Positions 7,905 through 15,746 of a DNA stretch of 32,501 nt are shown in pieces. Positions within the stretch are counted from its first letter, which is position 1. Each line of letters opens with the position of its first letter. Both the position numbers and the translations under genes were made by a program. The DNA comes from UBA8438 sp963934795 (lineage in GTDB: Bacteria; Acidobacteriota; Vicinamibacteria; Vicinamibacterales; UBA8438): the NCBI GenBank assembly GCA_963934795.1, contig CAWWAF010000032.1, positions 1 through 32,501 of the forward strand. Reading direction: 5' to 3'. Below the pieces are notes generated by a model that saw nothing but the letters and a program-made list of their open reading frames with translations, made no database searches and had not been told where the DNA came from.

Positions 7905-8378
7905 CTACGGTTCTACCGAGCAGTCACCGTAGTACTGCTCGGGCCTGGAAGTGAACCCAATCAGCTGCGTATCGGTGTACTCGTGACGGGTGTGCACCGC
8001 CATGAAACGACCGTCCTTCGTCTCACGGTCGATGACCGTCGTCGAGTACAGCGGCCCGACGGTGAACATTTGCACCAGGTGAAGATAGTCCCCAGTCTGG
8101 CGCACGATGATCTGCGACGCGCCGTAGGGTCCGACGATCTCCGCCGAGGCGCCGTCGGTATCGATTTCCTCGAATCGCAGCGACAAGGTCGACGGCGCCA
8201 CCTCAGCCCCAGCCTCACCATCAGCCCATCCACCGGTCGAGATCGTACTGAACGCGCAGTCAAGACCGGTGGCATTCAGCAATCGGTCTTGAGCCGATGC
8301 CTCCCCAGTCAGGACGAGCGACATGATGAACAACGGGACCAGAAGTCCACGGTGCGAGCCCGGTGTGATCGACAGCAT
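7905..8378 (-). CDS. Secreted protein of unknown function
   Basis: I do not recognise this 157-residue protein. It has a signal peptide with probable cleavage after ASA (near residue 29). The mature part is rich in beta-strand patterns (STLSLRFEEIDTD, SQIIVRQTGDYLHLVQMF, GRFMAVHTRHEY) and has two Cys residues (in LDCAF and GDCSVEP) that could form one disulfide. An AGGGGGA ribosome binding site stands just before ATG 8378. It is divergent from the FMN-binding gene across a 48-base spacer and lies upstream of the aminopeptidase on the same strand, 52 bases apart. Confidence 0.7.
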   Translation of the reverse strand: MLSITPGSHRGLLVPLFIMSLVLTGEASAQDRLLNATGLDCAFSTISTGGWADGEAGAEVAPSTLSLRFEEIDTDGASAEIVGPYGASQIIVRQTGDYLHLVQMFTVGPLYSTTVIDRETKDGRFMAVHTRHEYTDTQLIGFTSRPEQYYGDCSVEP

Positions 8379-8426
8379 GTATCCCCCTAGTGCGTTACAC
8401 TCCGTGGAATTCTATCTGCAACCCTG

Positions 8427-8942
8427 ATGAGATTCCTGACGCTCACGCTGCTGTTCGTCGCCGTGGTCGGTCTGCAAGGGCAGCCTGCCCTGGACCCAAT
8501 GGTGAAAGATCGGCTGTCCGGGCTGTTTCCTGATGCGACGTCCTTCTCGCCGAAGGAGGGCACACCCCCGCATTTCAAGGCCTATTCCGGCACCGGCAGC
8601 GAGCGGACGCTCATGGGCTACGCGTTCTACACAACTGACCTCGAACCACTGGAGCGGGGATACGACGGCCCTATTCAGATACTGGTTGGGATAGACCTGA
8701 CCGCACGCGTTACCGGGATCTTGGTCGTCAGACACCAGGAGCCCTATGGTTCCTTCTCCGTTGATACCCCGGAGTTCGCGGCGCAGTTCGTGCAAAAGAG
8801 CATTCGCGAGCGCTTTCGCGTCGGATCGGACATTGACGCGGTGGCGACGGCGACCATCTCCGTGCGGTCGGCATCCCGCGCCATCCGTAACGGCTCTCGG
8901 CGACTCGCCAAACGGTTTCTGGTCGCCGCCAACGCCAGATGA
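8427..8942 (+). CDS. FMN-binding domain protein (NosR/RnfG-like, extracytoplasmic)
   Basis: This 171-residue protein begins with a signal-peptide-like segment (residues 1-19) and then an FMN_bind domain. GYDGPIQILVGIDLTARV (78-95) matches the conserved core of NosR and RnfG/NqrC-type domains. DAVATATIS (137-145) lies where those proteins carry the flavinylation motif (S/T)GAT. Here Gly is replaced but the acceptor Thr region is kept, so covalent FMN is possible but not certain. The domain passes electrons outside the cytoplasmic membrane. Its stop codon overlaps the ATG of the polyferredoxin gene by 4 bases (ATGA), so the two are translationally coupled and together reproduce the domain order of NosR. 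No nosZ or apbE is in the window. Confidence 0.82.
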   Translation: MRFLTLTLLFVAVVGLQGQPALDPMVKDRLSGLFPDATSFSPKEGTPPHFKAYSGTGSERTLMGYAFYTTDLEPLERGYDGPIQILVGIDLTARVTGILVVRHQEPYGSFSVDTPEFAAQFVQKSIRERFRVGSDIDAVATATISVRSASRAIRNGSRRLAKRFLVAANAR

Positions 8943-9970
8943 CACGTCGCTGCTGGACACCGCTGCTCGTACTGCTCCTGCTCTGGCCGGGTCCGGCCGA
9001 CCCGGCCCTCGCTCTGGCCCAACCCGCAGACAACTCGACCGACTCGGCGGCCAGGGACGCGTTCGACGGACCGGAGGACGACGACGAGGATCTGTGGAAC
9101 TTCGACGACGAGGAGGAAGACGTCGAAACCTGGGCCACGTTGCTCCGCAGTCAGGCGCTCGACATGGCGCTCTTCGCTGGATTCGCCGCGTTGACCCTGG
9201 TCAGTTTTTTTCGGAAGAGCGTCTGGCTGAAGTACGTGACGTTCGTCGTCGCAATCGGCTACATGGGCTTCGCCAAGAGCCAGTTGATCTCGGTCGTCAA
9301 CATCTATGGCGTCATGACCGGCAACATGCCCGTCTTGCGGTACAACCTCGCCTGGTATCTATTTGCCGGGTTCACCGTCGTCTCGACCGTGCTGTGGGGG
9401 CGCCTCTACTGCGGCCGGGTGTGCGCCTATGGGGCGCTGACCCAGCTACTGGACCGATTCGTCCCGGCGCGCCTCCGCGTCGACGTGCCGACGTGGCTGG
9501 AACGACGGGCCGCCTGGATCAAATACGGTCTCCTCGGCGGTACGCTGCTGTATTTTCTGGCCACCGCCAACATCACCGCATTTCGTTACGTCGAGCCGTT
9601 CTGGCTCTTCACACGACGCGGTTCCACCGGGTTGTGGATCGGCCTTGCGGTTCTGCTCATCGCCACGATCTTCGTGCGCAATTTGTATTGCCGATTCCTC
9701 TGCCCTGTCGGCGCGGCGCTGGGCCTGCTGTCGAAACTGACGGTCTTCAAGATCAAGCGCTGGTCGGCGTGCAACACCTGCAAACTCTGCGAGAAAACCT
9801 GCGAGTGGGGCGCCATCCGAGGGCCGGAGATCGTCCTCACCGAATGCGTCCGGTGTGACGACTGCGAACGGCTGTATCACGACACCTCACGCTGCCCCCA
9901 CTGGCTGATTCTGGCGCGCGCCAAGCTGCGGGCCACGATGTCGTCAGCCAAGACCGCCGTCACCGGCTAG
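8939..9970 (+). CDS. NosR/NapH-like membrane polyferredoxin
   Basis: The 343-residue protein has a signal-like N-terminus, a strongly acidic stretch (about 43-62, mostly Asp/Glu), then about five membrane helices. Two CxxxC motifs flank the membrane part, CGRVC (158-162) and CRFLCP (251-256), as in NosR and NapH. The C-terminal domain has two [4Fe-4S] sets: C278-C281-C284-C288 and C303-C306-C309 with a distant Cys319. These proteins carry quinol-derived electrons to or from redox partners across the membrane. The start ATG 8939 overlaps the FMN-binding gene by 4 bases. The pair is probably an electron-transfer module; its terminal acceptor is not encoded nearby. Confidence 0.85.
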   Translation: MTRRCWTPLLVLLLLWPGPADPALALAQPADNSTDSAARDAFDGPEDDDEDLWNFDDEEEDVETWATLLRSQALDMALFAGFAALTLVSFFRKSVWLKYVTFVVAIGYMGFAKSQLISVVNIYGVMTGNMPVLRYNLAWYLFAGFTVVSTVLWGRLYCGRVCAYGALTQLLDRFVPARLRVDVPTWLERRAAWIKYGLLGGTLLYFLATANITAFRYVEPFWLFTRRGSTGLWIGLAVLLIATIFVRNLYCRFLCPVGAALGLLSKLTVFKIKRWSACNTCKLCEKTCEWGAIRGPEIVLTECVRCDDCERLYHDTSRCPHWLILARAKLRATMSSAKTAVTG

Positions 9971-9987
9971 GGACACTGACCGGCCGG

Positions 9988-9993
9988 TATACT
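9988..9993 (+). promoter_or_regulatory. -10-like hexamer before the DUF418 gene
   Basis: TATACT, close to the ideal sigma-70 -10 hexamer, lies eight bases before GTG 10002, placing the predicted transcription start at or next to the start codon. Confidence 0.4.
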
Positions 9994-10001
9994 GCGGCCA
10001 C

Positions 10002-11153
10002 GTGACAACCCCATTATCCCGACGCGTGAACGCGCCGGTGTCTACAACCGACCGGGTCCTCGCCCTGGATGTGCTCAGGGGTTGGGCCGTCGGCGGAATG
10101 CTGGTCGTCAACTTCGGCTACTTCTCTCAGCAGGGGCTGGCTCCGCGAGCCGGCGTGGACGCGGTGGGTCGGCCGCTGGTCCAGCTTCTGGCCGACGGCA
10201 AGTTCTGGACGCTGTTTGCCGTGCTCTTCGGCATCGGTTTCGCCATGCAGTTGGAGCGGGCCACGACCCGCGGCGCGGTGTTCGCTCCGGTCTACATCCG
10301 TCGTCTGCTCATCCTGTTCTTGATCGGTCTGGTCCACGCACTGCTACATCCGCTGGAGATCCTCCACCGCTACGCGCTCCTCGGCCTGCTGCTCCTCCCA
10401 CTGCGCACGGTGTCCACGCGGGCTCTGATCACCGTGGGCGTCGCCGCGCTGGTCGCTCCACCCGTGCTCTACGGCCTCGTGGTCGGCCAGCCACCGGAGA
10501 TCGCGGAATCCGCACGTGTGTAATCAGAGGCCGGGCTGCCTGAGCTGCTCAGCCACAACCTGGCAAGATTTCGACGCGACGCGATCGACATCCGGGTGCT
10601 GGCGCCCCTCCCCTATTTCGTGTTGGGCGTCTACCTGGGTCGACGAGGCCGGCTCCAGGCGCTGACGGACGGCGAGCGGCTTGCCCATGCGCGATGGTGG
10701 CTGCTCGGGCTCGGGGTCGGGCTCCAGGCGGCGCTCCTGGCCGTCATGGTCGCAGCACCCGCGATGGTGCCAACCATGGCGCGATCGATGGCCCCCGTGC
10801 TGCTGGACCTCGGCAGCGCCCTGGTAGGACTGTTCTACGCCAGCGTGATCGTGCTGATGCTCAAGCACCCGCGGTGGCAACGTCGACTCAGCGGGCTGGC
10901 CTCGGTGGGCCGGATGGCGCTGAGCAACTACCTCCTGCAAACGATCGTGGCGACCACACTGCTCTACGGCTACGGAGCAGGGCTACACGGCGGCCTGGGG
11001 ATCGTCACGGGGCTACCAGTGGCGGGCCTCATTTTCCTGGTGCAGGTCGTGGTCAGTCGTTGGTGGATCGCGCGCTTCCGCTTCGGCCCGGCGGAGTGGC
11101 TGTGGCGTTCGGCAACCTACGGCCGCCTGCAACCGCTGCGCCTCGGGCGCTAG
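10002..11153 (+). pseudogene. DUF418 (YeiB-like) membrane protein gene with one in-frame stop
   Basis: The N-terminal half (10002-10523, 173 codons) has the DUF418 start pattern DRVLALDVLRGWAVGGMLVVN and several membrane helices. It ends at TAA 10521-10523. The same reading frame continues without another stop to 11153 and encodes the matching C-terminal half (LAPLPYFVLGVYLGRRGRL, then SVGRMALSNYLLQT, typical of DUF418). Read through, the product would be 383 residues, normal for the family. The break lies in the loop between helices (ARV*SEAGLPELL). Only one base separates this from an intact gene, for example CAA or GAA. It is therefore a very recent pseudogene, a sequencing error or read-through. 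A second protein starting at GTG 10596 could also be made. DUF418 proteins are putative transport or acyl-transfer membrane proteins of unclear role. Confidence 0.75.
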
Positions 11154-11186
11154 CCGCCGGCAGCGCTCGGGATAAGATCGAGAGAT

Positions 11187-12170
11187 ATGTCCAGTTCACC
11201 AGGTGCGACAGCAGGCGCGGTCACGCGAGACACGGTCGCGACACTGTACGGCGGTCGCCTCCTCGATCTCGTCTTCCGTGCGGGCCAGACCCACCGAGCG
11301 CATCGCGACCCCTCAGAAGTCCAGTGCGCCGCCCTGCTCAGCGTGAAGACCGGCGGCTGTCCCGAAGACTGCGCCTACTGTCCGCAATCGGCGCACTACG
11401 AGACCGGAGTCGAATCAAGCACGCTCATGAGCGTGGACGCGGTGCGAAATGCCGCAACCGCCGCGCGCGACAACGGGGCCGACCGGTTCTGCCTGGGCGC
11501 CGCGTGGCGGTCTGTAAGCGACGGTCCCGAGTTTGACCAGGTGCTGGACATGGTCCGCTCCGTGAAAGCGCTCGGGCTTGAAACCTGCGCCACGCTGGGC
11601 ATGGTCGAGCCGCACCACGCGCATCGGCTGCGGGACGCCGGGCTCGACTACTACAACCACAATTTGGATACCGGCCCAGACTTCTACAGCGACATCGTCG
11701 GCACCCGCACCTACGAAGACCGGCGACGCACGTTGCGTACGGTGCGCGAGGCGGGGATGAAAGTGTGCTGCGGCGGAATCCTCGGCATGGGTGAGCAGCC
11801 CAGTGACCGTATCGACCTGCTGTTCGAGCTGGCCAGCCAGGACCCGCAACCGGAAAGCGTGCCGATCAACACATTGGTCACGGTCGAGGGAACGCCACTG
11901 GCCAATCAGGACCCGGTCCCCTGGGACGACCTCGTTCGCATGGTGGCGGTGGCCCGTATTTTGATGCCGAAGACCTGGGTACGGCTAAGTGCCGGACGAC
12001 TGCAATTGAACGAGTCGACCCAGGCACTGTGCTTCCTTGCGGGAGCCGATTCGATTTTTCTCGGCGACCAGTTGCTGACCACGCCCAACCCCGAAGCGAC
12101 TGCAGACCAGGCACTGCTCACCCGACTCGGTCTGCATCGGTTGAACGACTCCGAGACCAGTACGGTCTAG
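11187..12170 (+). CDS. bioB: Biotin synthase
   Basis: BioB inserts sulfur into dethiobiotin to make biotin, using two S-adenosylmethionine-derived radicals. The 327-residue length is normal. The radical-SAM cluster motif CxxxCxxC is in GGCPEDCAYCPQSAHY (Cys58, Cys62, Cys65). Other hallmarks are the LGAAWR segment, YYNHNLDT, VCCGGILGMGE and RLSAGR, the last three bearing residues that help bind the [2Fe-2S] cluster and substrate. The start is ATG 11187; a -10-like TAAGAT (11173-11178) ends eight bases before it and GAGAG could serve as a weak RBS. No other biotin genes are nearby. The 159 bases after the gene hold no ORF. Confidence 0.95.
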   Translation: MSSSPGATAGAVTRDTVATLYGGRLLDLVFRAGQTHRAHRDPSEVQCAALLSVKTGGCPEDCAYCPQSAHYETGVESSTLMSVDAVRNAATAARDNGADRFCLGAAWRSVSDGPEFDQVLDMVRSVKALGLETCATLGMVEPHHAHRLRDAGLDYYNHNLDTGPDFYSDIVGTRTYEDRRRTLRTVREAGMKVCCGGILGMGEQPSDRIDLLFELASQDPQPESVPINTLVTVEGTPLANQDPVPWDDLVRMVAVARILMPKTWVRLSAGRLQLNESTQALCFLAGADSIFLGDQLLTTPNPEATADQALLTRLGLHRLNDSETSTV

Positions 12171-12267
12171 GCAGCCGGCCGCAGGGCCGTATCTGCGAGC
12201 GTCCGATGATGCGCTTTGCGGCGGGATAGAGACTCGGGTCGGCGCAGCCAACGGCGTCACACCATGC

Positions 12268-12273
12268 GATAAT
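12268..12273 (+). promoter_or_regulatory. Extended -10 promoter element
   Basis: GATAAT preceded by TGC resembles an extended -10 element. It would give a leader of about 50 bases for the secreted protein gene starting at 12330. No clear -35 hexamer is visible. Confidence 0.4.
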
Positions 12274-12329
12274 TGTGGTCACTCTCGTGGCCACCCGATG
12301 GCCAGTCTGGTCGAAATGGAGGCGTTACG

Positions 12330-12896
12330 ATGAAACAGTTCGTGCTTGCGGTCGGCACCTTGTTCTTGGCAACAGTTCCTGCACAGGCGCAGTCCCAGAC
12401 GCAGTCGCACGCCGAGGTCATCGCGCGGGCCACCCTGGCGGCACCGCCGGCAATGCAGGCGGATGCCATGGTGATCAGAATGGCGACGGATGGGAGTCAT
12501 GAAGTGCTCCGCGACGGTTCGAACGGGCTCATGTGTTGGGACCGCTCTGACGAACCGACCCGCTCGTTCAGTGTGCAGTGCTCGAGCGTCGAGAACCTGG
12601 ACCGCGTCAAACAGAATCGCGCGTGGAACATGTCGGGCAAGACGGCTGAGGAGATCCGCGCGATGCGCGACGCCGCCGAGGCTGACGGATCTCGTGAAGT
12701 CTCGAAGTTCGGGAGTGTCTACTACACACTGAATGGAGAGGACGCCGACTCCGCGAATATCCACCTCACTCTGGCGGTGCCGTTCGCAACGACCGAGTCG
12801 CTCGGCCTTCCGGACCAGGGGAGCTACACCAGGACCGGCAGTTGGATCATGGAGCCAGGCACCACCTCGGCCCACCTGATGCTGCCTGGACGCTGA
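12330..12896 (+). CDS. Secreted protein of unknown function
   Basis: I do not recognise this 188-residue protein. It has a short signal peptide (residues 1 to about 21, ending AQA) and a mature part without further membrane segments. Two Cys residues (GLMCWDR, VQCSSVEN) may form a disulfide. The start is well supported: GGAGG lies eight bases before ATG 12330. A good -10-like element, GATAAT with an upstream TG (12265-12273), lies about 60 bases before the start. It is followed by the propeller protein gene on the same strand, 84 bases away with its own RBS. Confidence 0.75.
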   Translation: MKQFVLAVGTLFLATVPAQAQSQTQSHAEVIARATLAAPPAMQADAMVIRMATDGSHEVLRDGSNGLMCWDRSDEPTRSFSVQCSSVENLDRVKQNRAWNMSGKTAEEIRAMRDAAEADGSREVSKFGSVYYTLNGEDADSANIHLTLAVPFATTESLGLPDQGSYTRTGSWIMEPGTTSAHLMLPGR

Positions 12897-12980
12897 TATT
12901 CTGGAATGCAAGTGGGCTTGAAGGCCTTGCACACGTTACACCTTCGGCCGTGATCGGTATCCCTTAAGAGGATTACGCAT

Positions 12981-14318
12981 ATGACTCGCCCCACCATCCG
13001 TTGGATTGCCTACGCGTCGGTCCTGACGATGACCGCCACCGTAGTCTCCGCCGCGAACGACAACTGGCCACATTTTCGCGGTCCGACCATGAACGCGACG
13101 GTCGCCGACAACCCCAACCTGCCCGAAACCTGGAGCGAGACGGAGAACGTCGAGTGGGTGGCGGACATTCCGGGGATCGGATGGTCGAGTCCGGTGGTCT
13201 GGGGCAACCGGGTATTCCTTACCACGGTGACGGCGGAGGGTGCCTTCGAACAACCAAAGCCCGGGCTCTACGCGCCGAACGGTCGGCCCGAACCTCCGCC
13301 GCTGGAGCACGATTGGCTCGTCTACTGCCTGGACCTCGAGTCGGGCGATGTGTTGTGGCAGCGGTCGGTGAAGTCAGGACGCCCTGACTTCCCCCGCCAC
13401 ATGAAGAACAGCTACGCGTCAGAGACCCCGACCACTGATGGCGAGCGAGTCTATGTGCGCTTCGGCGAACTGGGTCTCTTCACGTTCGATATGGACGGCA
13501 ACGAGGTCTGGAGCGTCCTGATTCCGCACAAACGTACCAAGTCGGACTGGGGCTCCGCCTCCTCGCCAGTCTTGCACGGCGACAAATTGATCGTGCTGTA
13601 TGACAACGAAGAGGAGTCGTGGCTGGCGGCGCTGGACAAGCGCACCGGCGAGGAGATCTGGCGCACCGACCGCGAGGAAGTCTCAAGCTGGGCCAGTCCG
13701 TATATTTGGGAAAACGATCAGCGTACGGAAATCGTCACCTCGGGCGTGAACCGTATCCGTTCCTATGACCTCGACGGGAATCTGTTGTGGGAGATGAACG
13801 GCCAGATGTCCTGGGCCTCGATTGCCACGCCGTTCTCTAGCCACGGTCTCGCGTTTGTGAATTCAGGATATTTTCGCGACGAGCACCGGCCGGCCTACGC
13901 TATTCGTCCCGGAGCCAGTGGAGACATTTCGTTGCGCGACGGCGCAACGTCCAATGAGTACATAGCGTGGTACCAGCCCAAAGCGGGTAACTACAACACC
14001 TCGCCGCTGGTCTACGGTGACATCTACTACAGCCTGCTGGACCGGGGGTTCTTCGAAAGCTACGACGTGCTGACGGGAGAGCTTATCTACCAACACCGAG
14101 TCCAGGTGGCGGCAAGCTTCACGTCCTCGCCGTGGGCCTACAACGGCAAGATCTTCGCACTGAGCGAGCAGGGCGACACCTACATTATCCGGGCCGGTCG
14201 TGAGTTCGAGGTCATGGGCGTCAACAGCCTCGACGAAATGGCCATGGCGTCTCCGGCGATCGTCGGAGACCGCCTGCTGATCCGGACGCAGTCAAAGATC
14301 TACAGCATCAAGAAGTAA
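12981..14318 (+). CDS. Secreted PQQ-type beta-propeller protein
   Basis: The 445-residue protein has a signal peptide (residues 1-24, ending VVSAAN) and then repeated beta-propeller blades. The repeats are seen in phrases such as WSSPVVWGNRVFL, YCLDLESGDVLWQRSV, ALDKRTGEEIWRTDREE, YDLDGNLLWEMNG and SYDVLTGELIYQHRV, each ending in an aromatic/acidic turn typical of PQQ-enzyme-like (outer membrane assembly BamB-like) repeats. The opening NWPHFRGP is common in secreted propeller proteins of Acidobacteria and Planctomycetes. No PQQ-dehydrogenase active-site residues can be pointed to, so an enzymatic role is not claimed; ligand or protein binding is likely. AGAGGA lies before ATG 12981. Confidence 0.85.
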   Translation: MTRPTIRWIAYASVLTMTATVVSAANDNWPHFRGPTMNATVADNPNLPETWSETENVEWVADIPGIGWSSPVVWGNRVFLTTVTAEGAFEQPKPGLYAPNGRPEPPPLEHDWLVYCLDLESGDVLWQRSVKSGRPDFPRHMKNSYASETPTTDGERVYVRFGELGLFTFDMDGNEVWSVLIPHKRTKSDWGSASSPVLHGDKLIVLYDNEEESWLAALDKRTGEEIWRTDREEVSSWASPYIWENDQRTEIVTSGVNRIRSYDLDGNLLWEMNGQMSWASIATPFSSHGLAFVNSGYFRDEHRPAYAIRPGASGDISLRDGATSNEYIAWYQPKAGNYNTSPLVYGDIYYSLLDRGFFESYDVLTGELIYQHRVQVAASFTSSPWAYNGKIFALSEQGDTYIIRAGREFEVMGVNSLDEMAMASPAIVGDRLLIRTQSKIYSIKK

Positions 14319-14384
14319 CGACCTGCCGGAGCGCCACACCGTAAAACGCGGCATCACGGGTGCTTCAGTCAAGACGTGTTGATC

Positions 14385-14402
14385 ATAATACAAATGTATT
14401 AT
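14385..14402 (+). promoter_or_regulatory. Predicted LexA operator (SOS box)
   Basis: ATAATACA (14385-14392) and TGTATTAT (14395-14402) form a perfect inverted repeat around AA. It lies 11 bases before the lexA start codon and overlaps TATTAT, a -10-like hexamer (14397-14402), so a bound repressor would block the promoter. It differs from the CTGT-N8-ACAG and GAAC-N4-GTTC types. I see no second copy in the window. Confidence 0.75.
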
Positions 14403-14413
14403 ATCGTCTATCT

Positions 14414-15058
14414 ATGAGCCCCGCCCCGCTCGGCACGACCCGTGAGCGAGTCTTCCTCTTTGTTCGCGAACGCCTCCTCGCCGGCGACCCACCAACGGTG
14501 CGTGACGTGCAGGACGTGTTTGGTTTTCGGACACCGCAGACCGCGCGCTATCACCTGGAAAAGCTGGTAACCGAAGGACGCCTGCTGGCCGCTCGCGGCA
14601 AGGCACGGGGCTATCGTCTACTGGAGCAACTCGATGTCCCAAGCCCGACCCGATGGGTTCCCGTCTTGGGCCGGGTGCAAGCAGGGCAGCTCACCACCGC
14701 CACGGAAGAACTCGACGGCTATGTCCCGATGCCGGCCGGCCGCCCCCCTCGTGACCATGGTGGTCATGGTAGCCAGGCAGAGCGCGACGACGTGTTTGCG
14801 CTCCGCGTCCAGGGCGAAAGCATGACCGGGGCCGGCATTTTTCCGGGCGACCTGGTCATCGTGCGCCGTCAGCCGACCGCTGACTCCGGCGCCCTTGTGG
14901 TGGCCCTGGTCGACGACGAAGCGACCGTCAAGCGGTTACGCCTGCGCGACGGACAAGTGGAATTGCATCCAGAGAACCCTGACTTCGAGCCGATCCGCAC
15001 CGACCGGGAGGTCACGCTGTTGGGAAAAGTCATCGAAGTGCGTCGCACGCTGGAGTGA
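14414..15058 (+). CDS. lexA: SOS repressor LexA
   Basis: LexA represses DNA-damage genes and cleaves itself when RecA is activated. The 214-residue protein has an N-terminal winged helix (residues 5-68, recognition helix near RTPQTARYHLEKLV). The cleavage site is Ala90-Gly91 in GRVQAGQ. The serine protease domain has catalytic Ser136 (GESM) and Lys173 (ATVKRL). An unusual His/Gly/Pro-rich insert (about 109-122, PRDHGGHGS) lies between cleavage site and Ser136, and the DNA there shows a short CATGGTGGTCATGGT repeat. The start is ATG 14414 because the upstream in-frame codons cross the SOS box. imuA follows 10 bases downstream, so lexA heads the mutagenesis operon and regulates itself. Confidence 0.93.
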   Translation: MSPAPLGTTRERVFLFVRERLLAGDPPTVRDVQDVFGFRTPQTARYHLEKLVTEGRLLAARGKARGYRLLEQLDVPSPTRWVPVLGRVQAGQLTTATEELDGYVPMPAGRPPRDHGGHGSQAERDDVFALRVQGESMTGAGIFPGDLVIVRRQPTADSGALVVALVDDEATVKRLRLRDGQVELHPENPDFEPIRTDREVTLLGKVIEVRRTLE

Positions 15059-15068
15059 GGACTCGAGC

Positions 15069-15746
15069 ATGCGTCATGCGAGTAGTCGACTGATCCTGCC
15101 CCAGCCTGGCGCCTTCGTTGGGACTGGCTTTCCCGCGCTTGACGAACCACGTCGGGTCTGGGCGCTCGCCACCCTGGCCGGCCGGTTGACAGAACTGTCG
15201 AGCATCGGCAGCACGGCCGTCCTGACCTTGGCCTTCTCCCTAGTGCGGGACGCGCAACGCGTGGAGGAACCGGTGGCCTGGCTCTCCGATGCGTCCACGA
15301 CCTTCTTCCCCCCTGATGTCGCCAACGGCGGAATCGATCTGGACGCGCTCGTCGTGGTGCGTCTCGCCATGGTCAGCCATCTGCCTCGGGCCGCAGAACA
15401 CCTGGCGCGTTCCGGCGCATTCGGCCTGCTGGTGCTCGACCTGGGTGCAACGGCACAGGTTCCAGTTCCGATGCAGATGCGTCTGCTGGGGCTGGCCAAG
15501 AAGCACGAGTCAGCCATCCTTTTTTTGACGCGGAAACGGAGCGATGCCCCGTCGCTCGGCGCCCTGGTCTCGCTCAGGGCGGAGGCGCGCCGCGAACCAT
15601 GCGCGTCCCCTGATCCGCAGGCACGCGACGCCCGGGAAACCGGCGTCAGCACCTTTACCTGTACCGCGCAGATGCTCAAAGACAAGCGCTGCGGCCCCGG
15701 GTGGAAGCACGTCGAGGTATGTCGTGGACCGGCTGGCTTGTGTTGA
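15069..15746 (+). CDS. imuA: ImuA-like RecA-related mutagenesis protein
   Basis: The 225-residue protein sits between lexA and imuB, the usual place of imuA in the SOS mutagenesis cassette. It keeps a RecA-like alpha/beta core: GRLTELSSIGSTAVLTLAFSL (about 37-57) occupies the Walker A position but lacks the GKT residues, and LDALVVVRL and AFGLLVLDLG are the Walker B-like strands. ImuA is thought to help ImuB and DnaE2 in error-prone synthesis past lesions. The C-terminal part (RKRSDAPSLGALVSLRAEARRE) is basic. The start is ATG 15069, and the end overlaps imuB by 23 bases. Sequence similarity within this family is low, so the call rests partly on context. Confidence 0.8.
   Translation: MRHASSRLILPQPGAFVGTGFPALDEPRRVWALATLAGRLTELSSIGSTAVLTLAFSLVRDAQRVEEPVAWLSDASTTFFPPDVANGGIDLDALVVVRLAMVSHLPRAAEHLARSGAFGLLVLDLGATAQVPVPMQMRLLGLAKKHESAILFLTRKRSDAPSLGALVSLRAEARREPCASPDPQARDARETGVSTFTCTAQMLKDKRCGPGWKHVEVCRGPAGLC

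Noticed and set aside
15544..15723. Upstream extension of imuB
   Set aside because: Frame is open but lies inside imuA; homology and RBS support GTG 15724.
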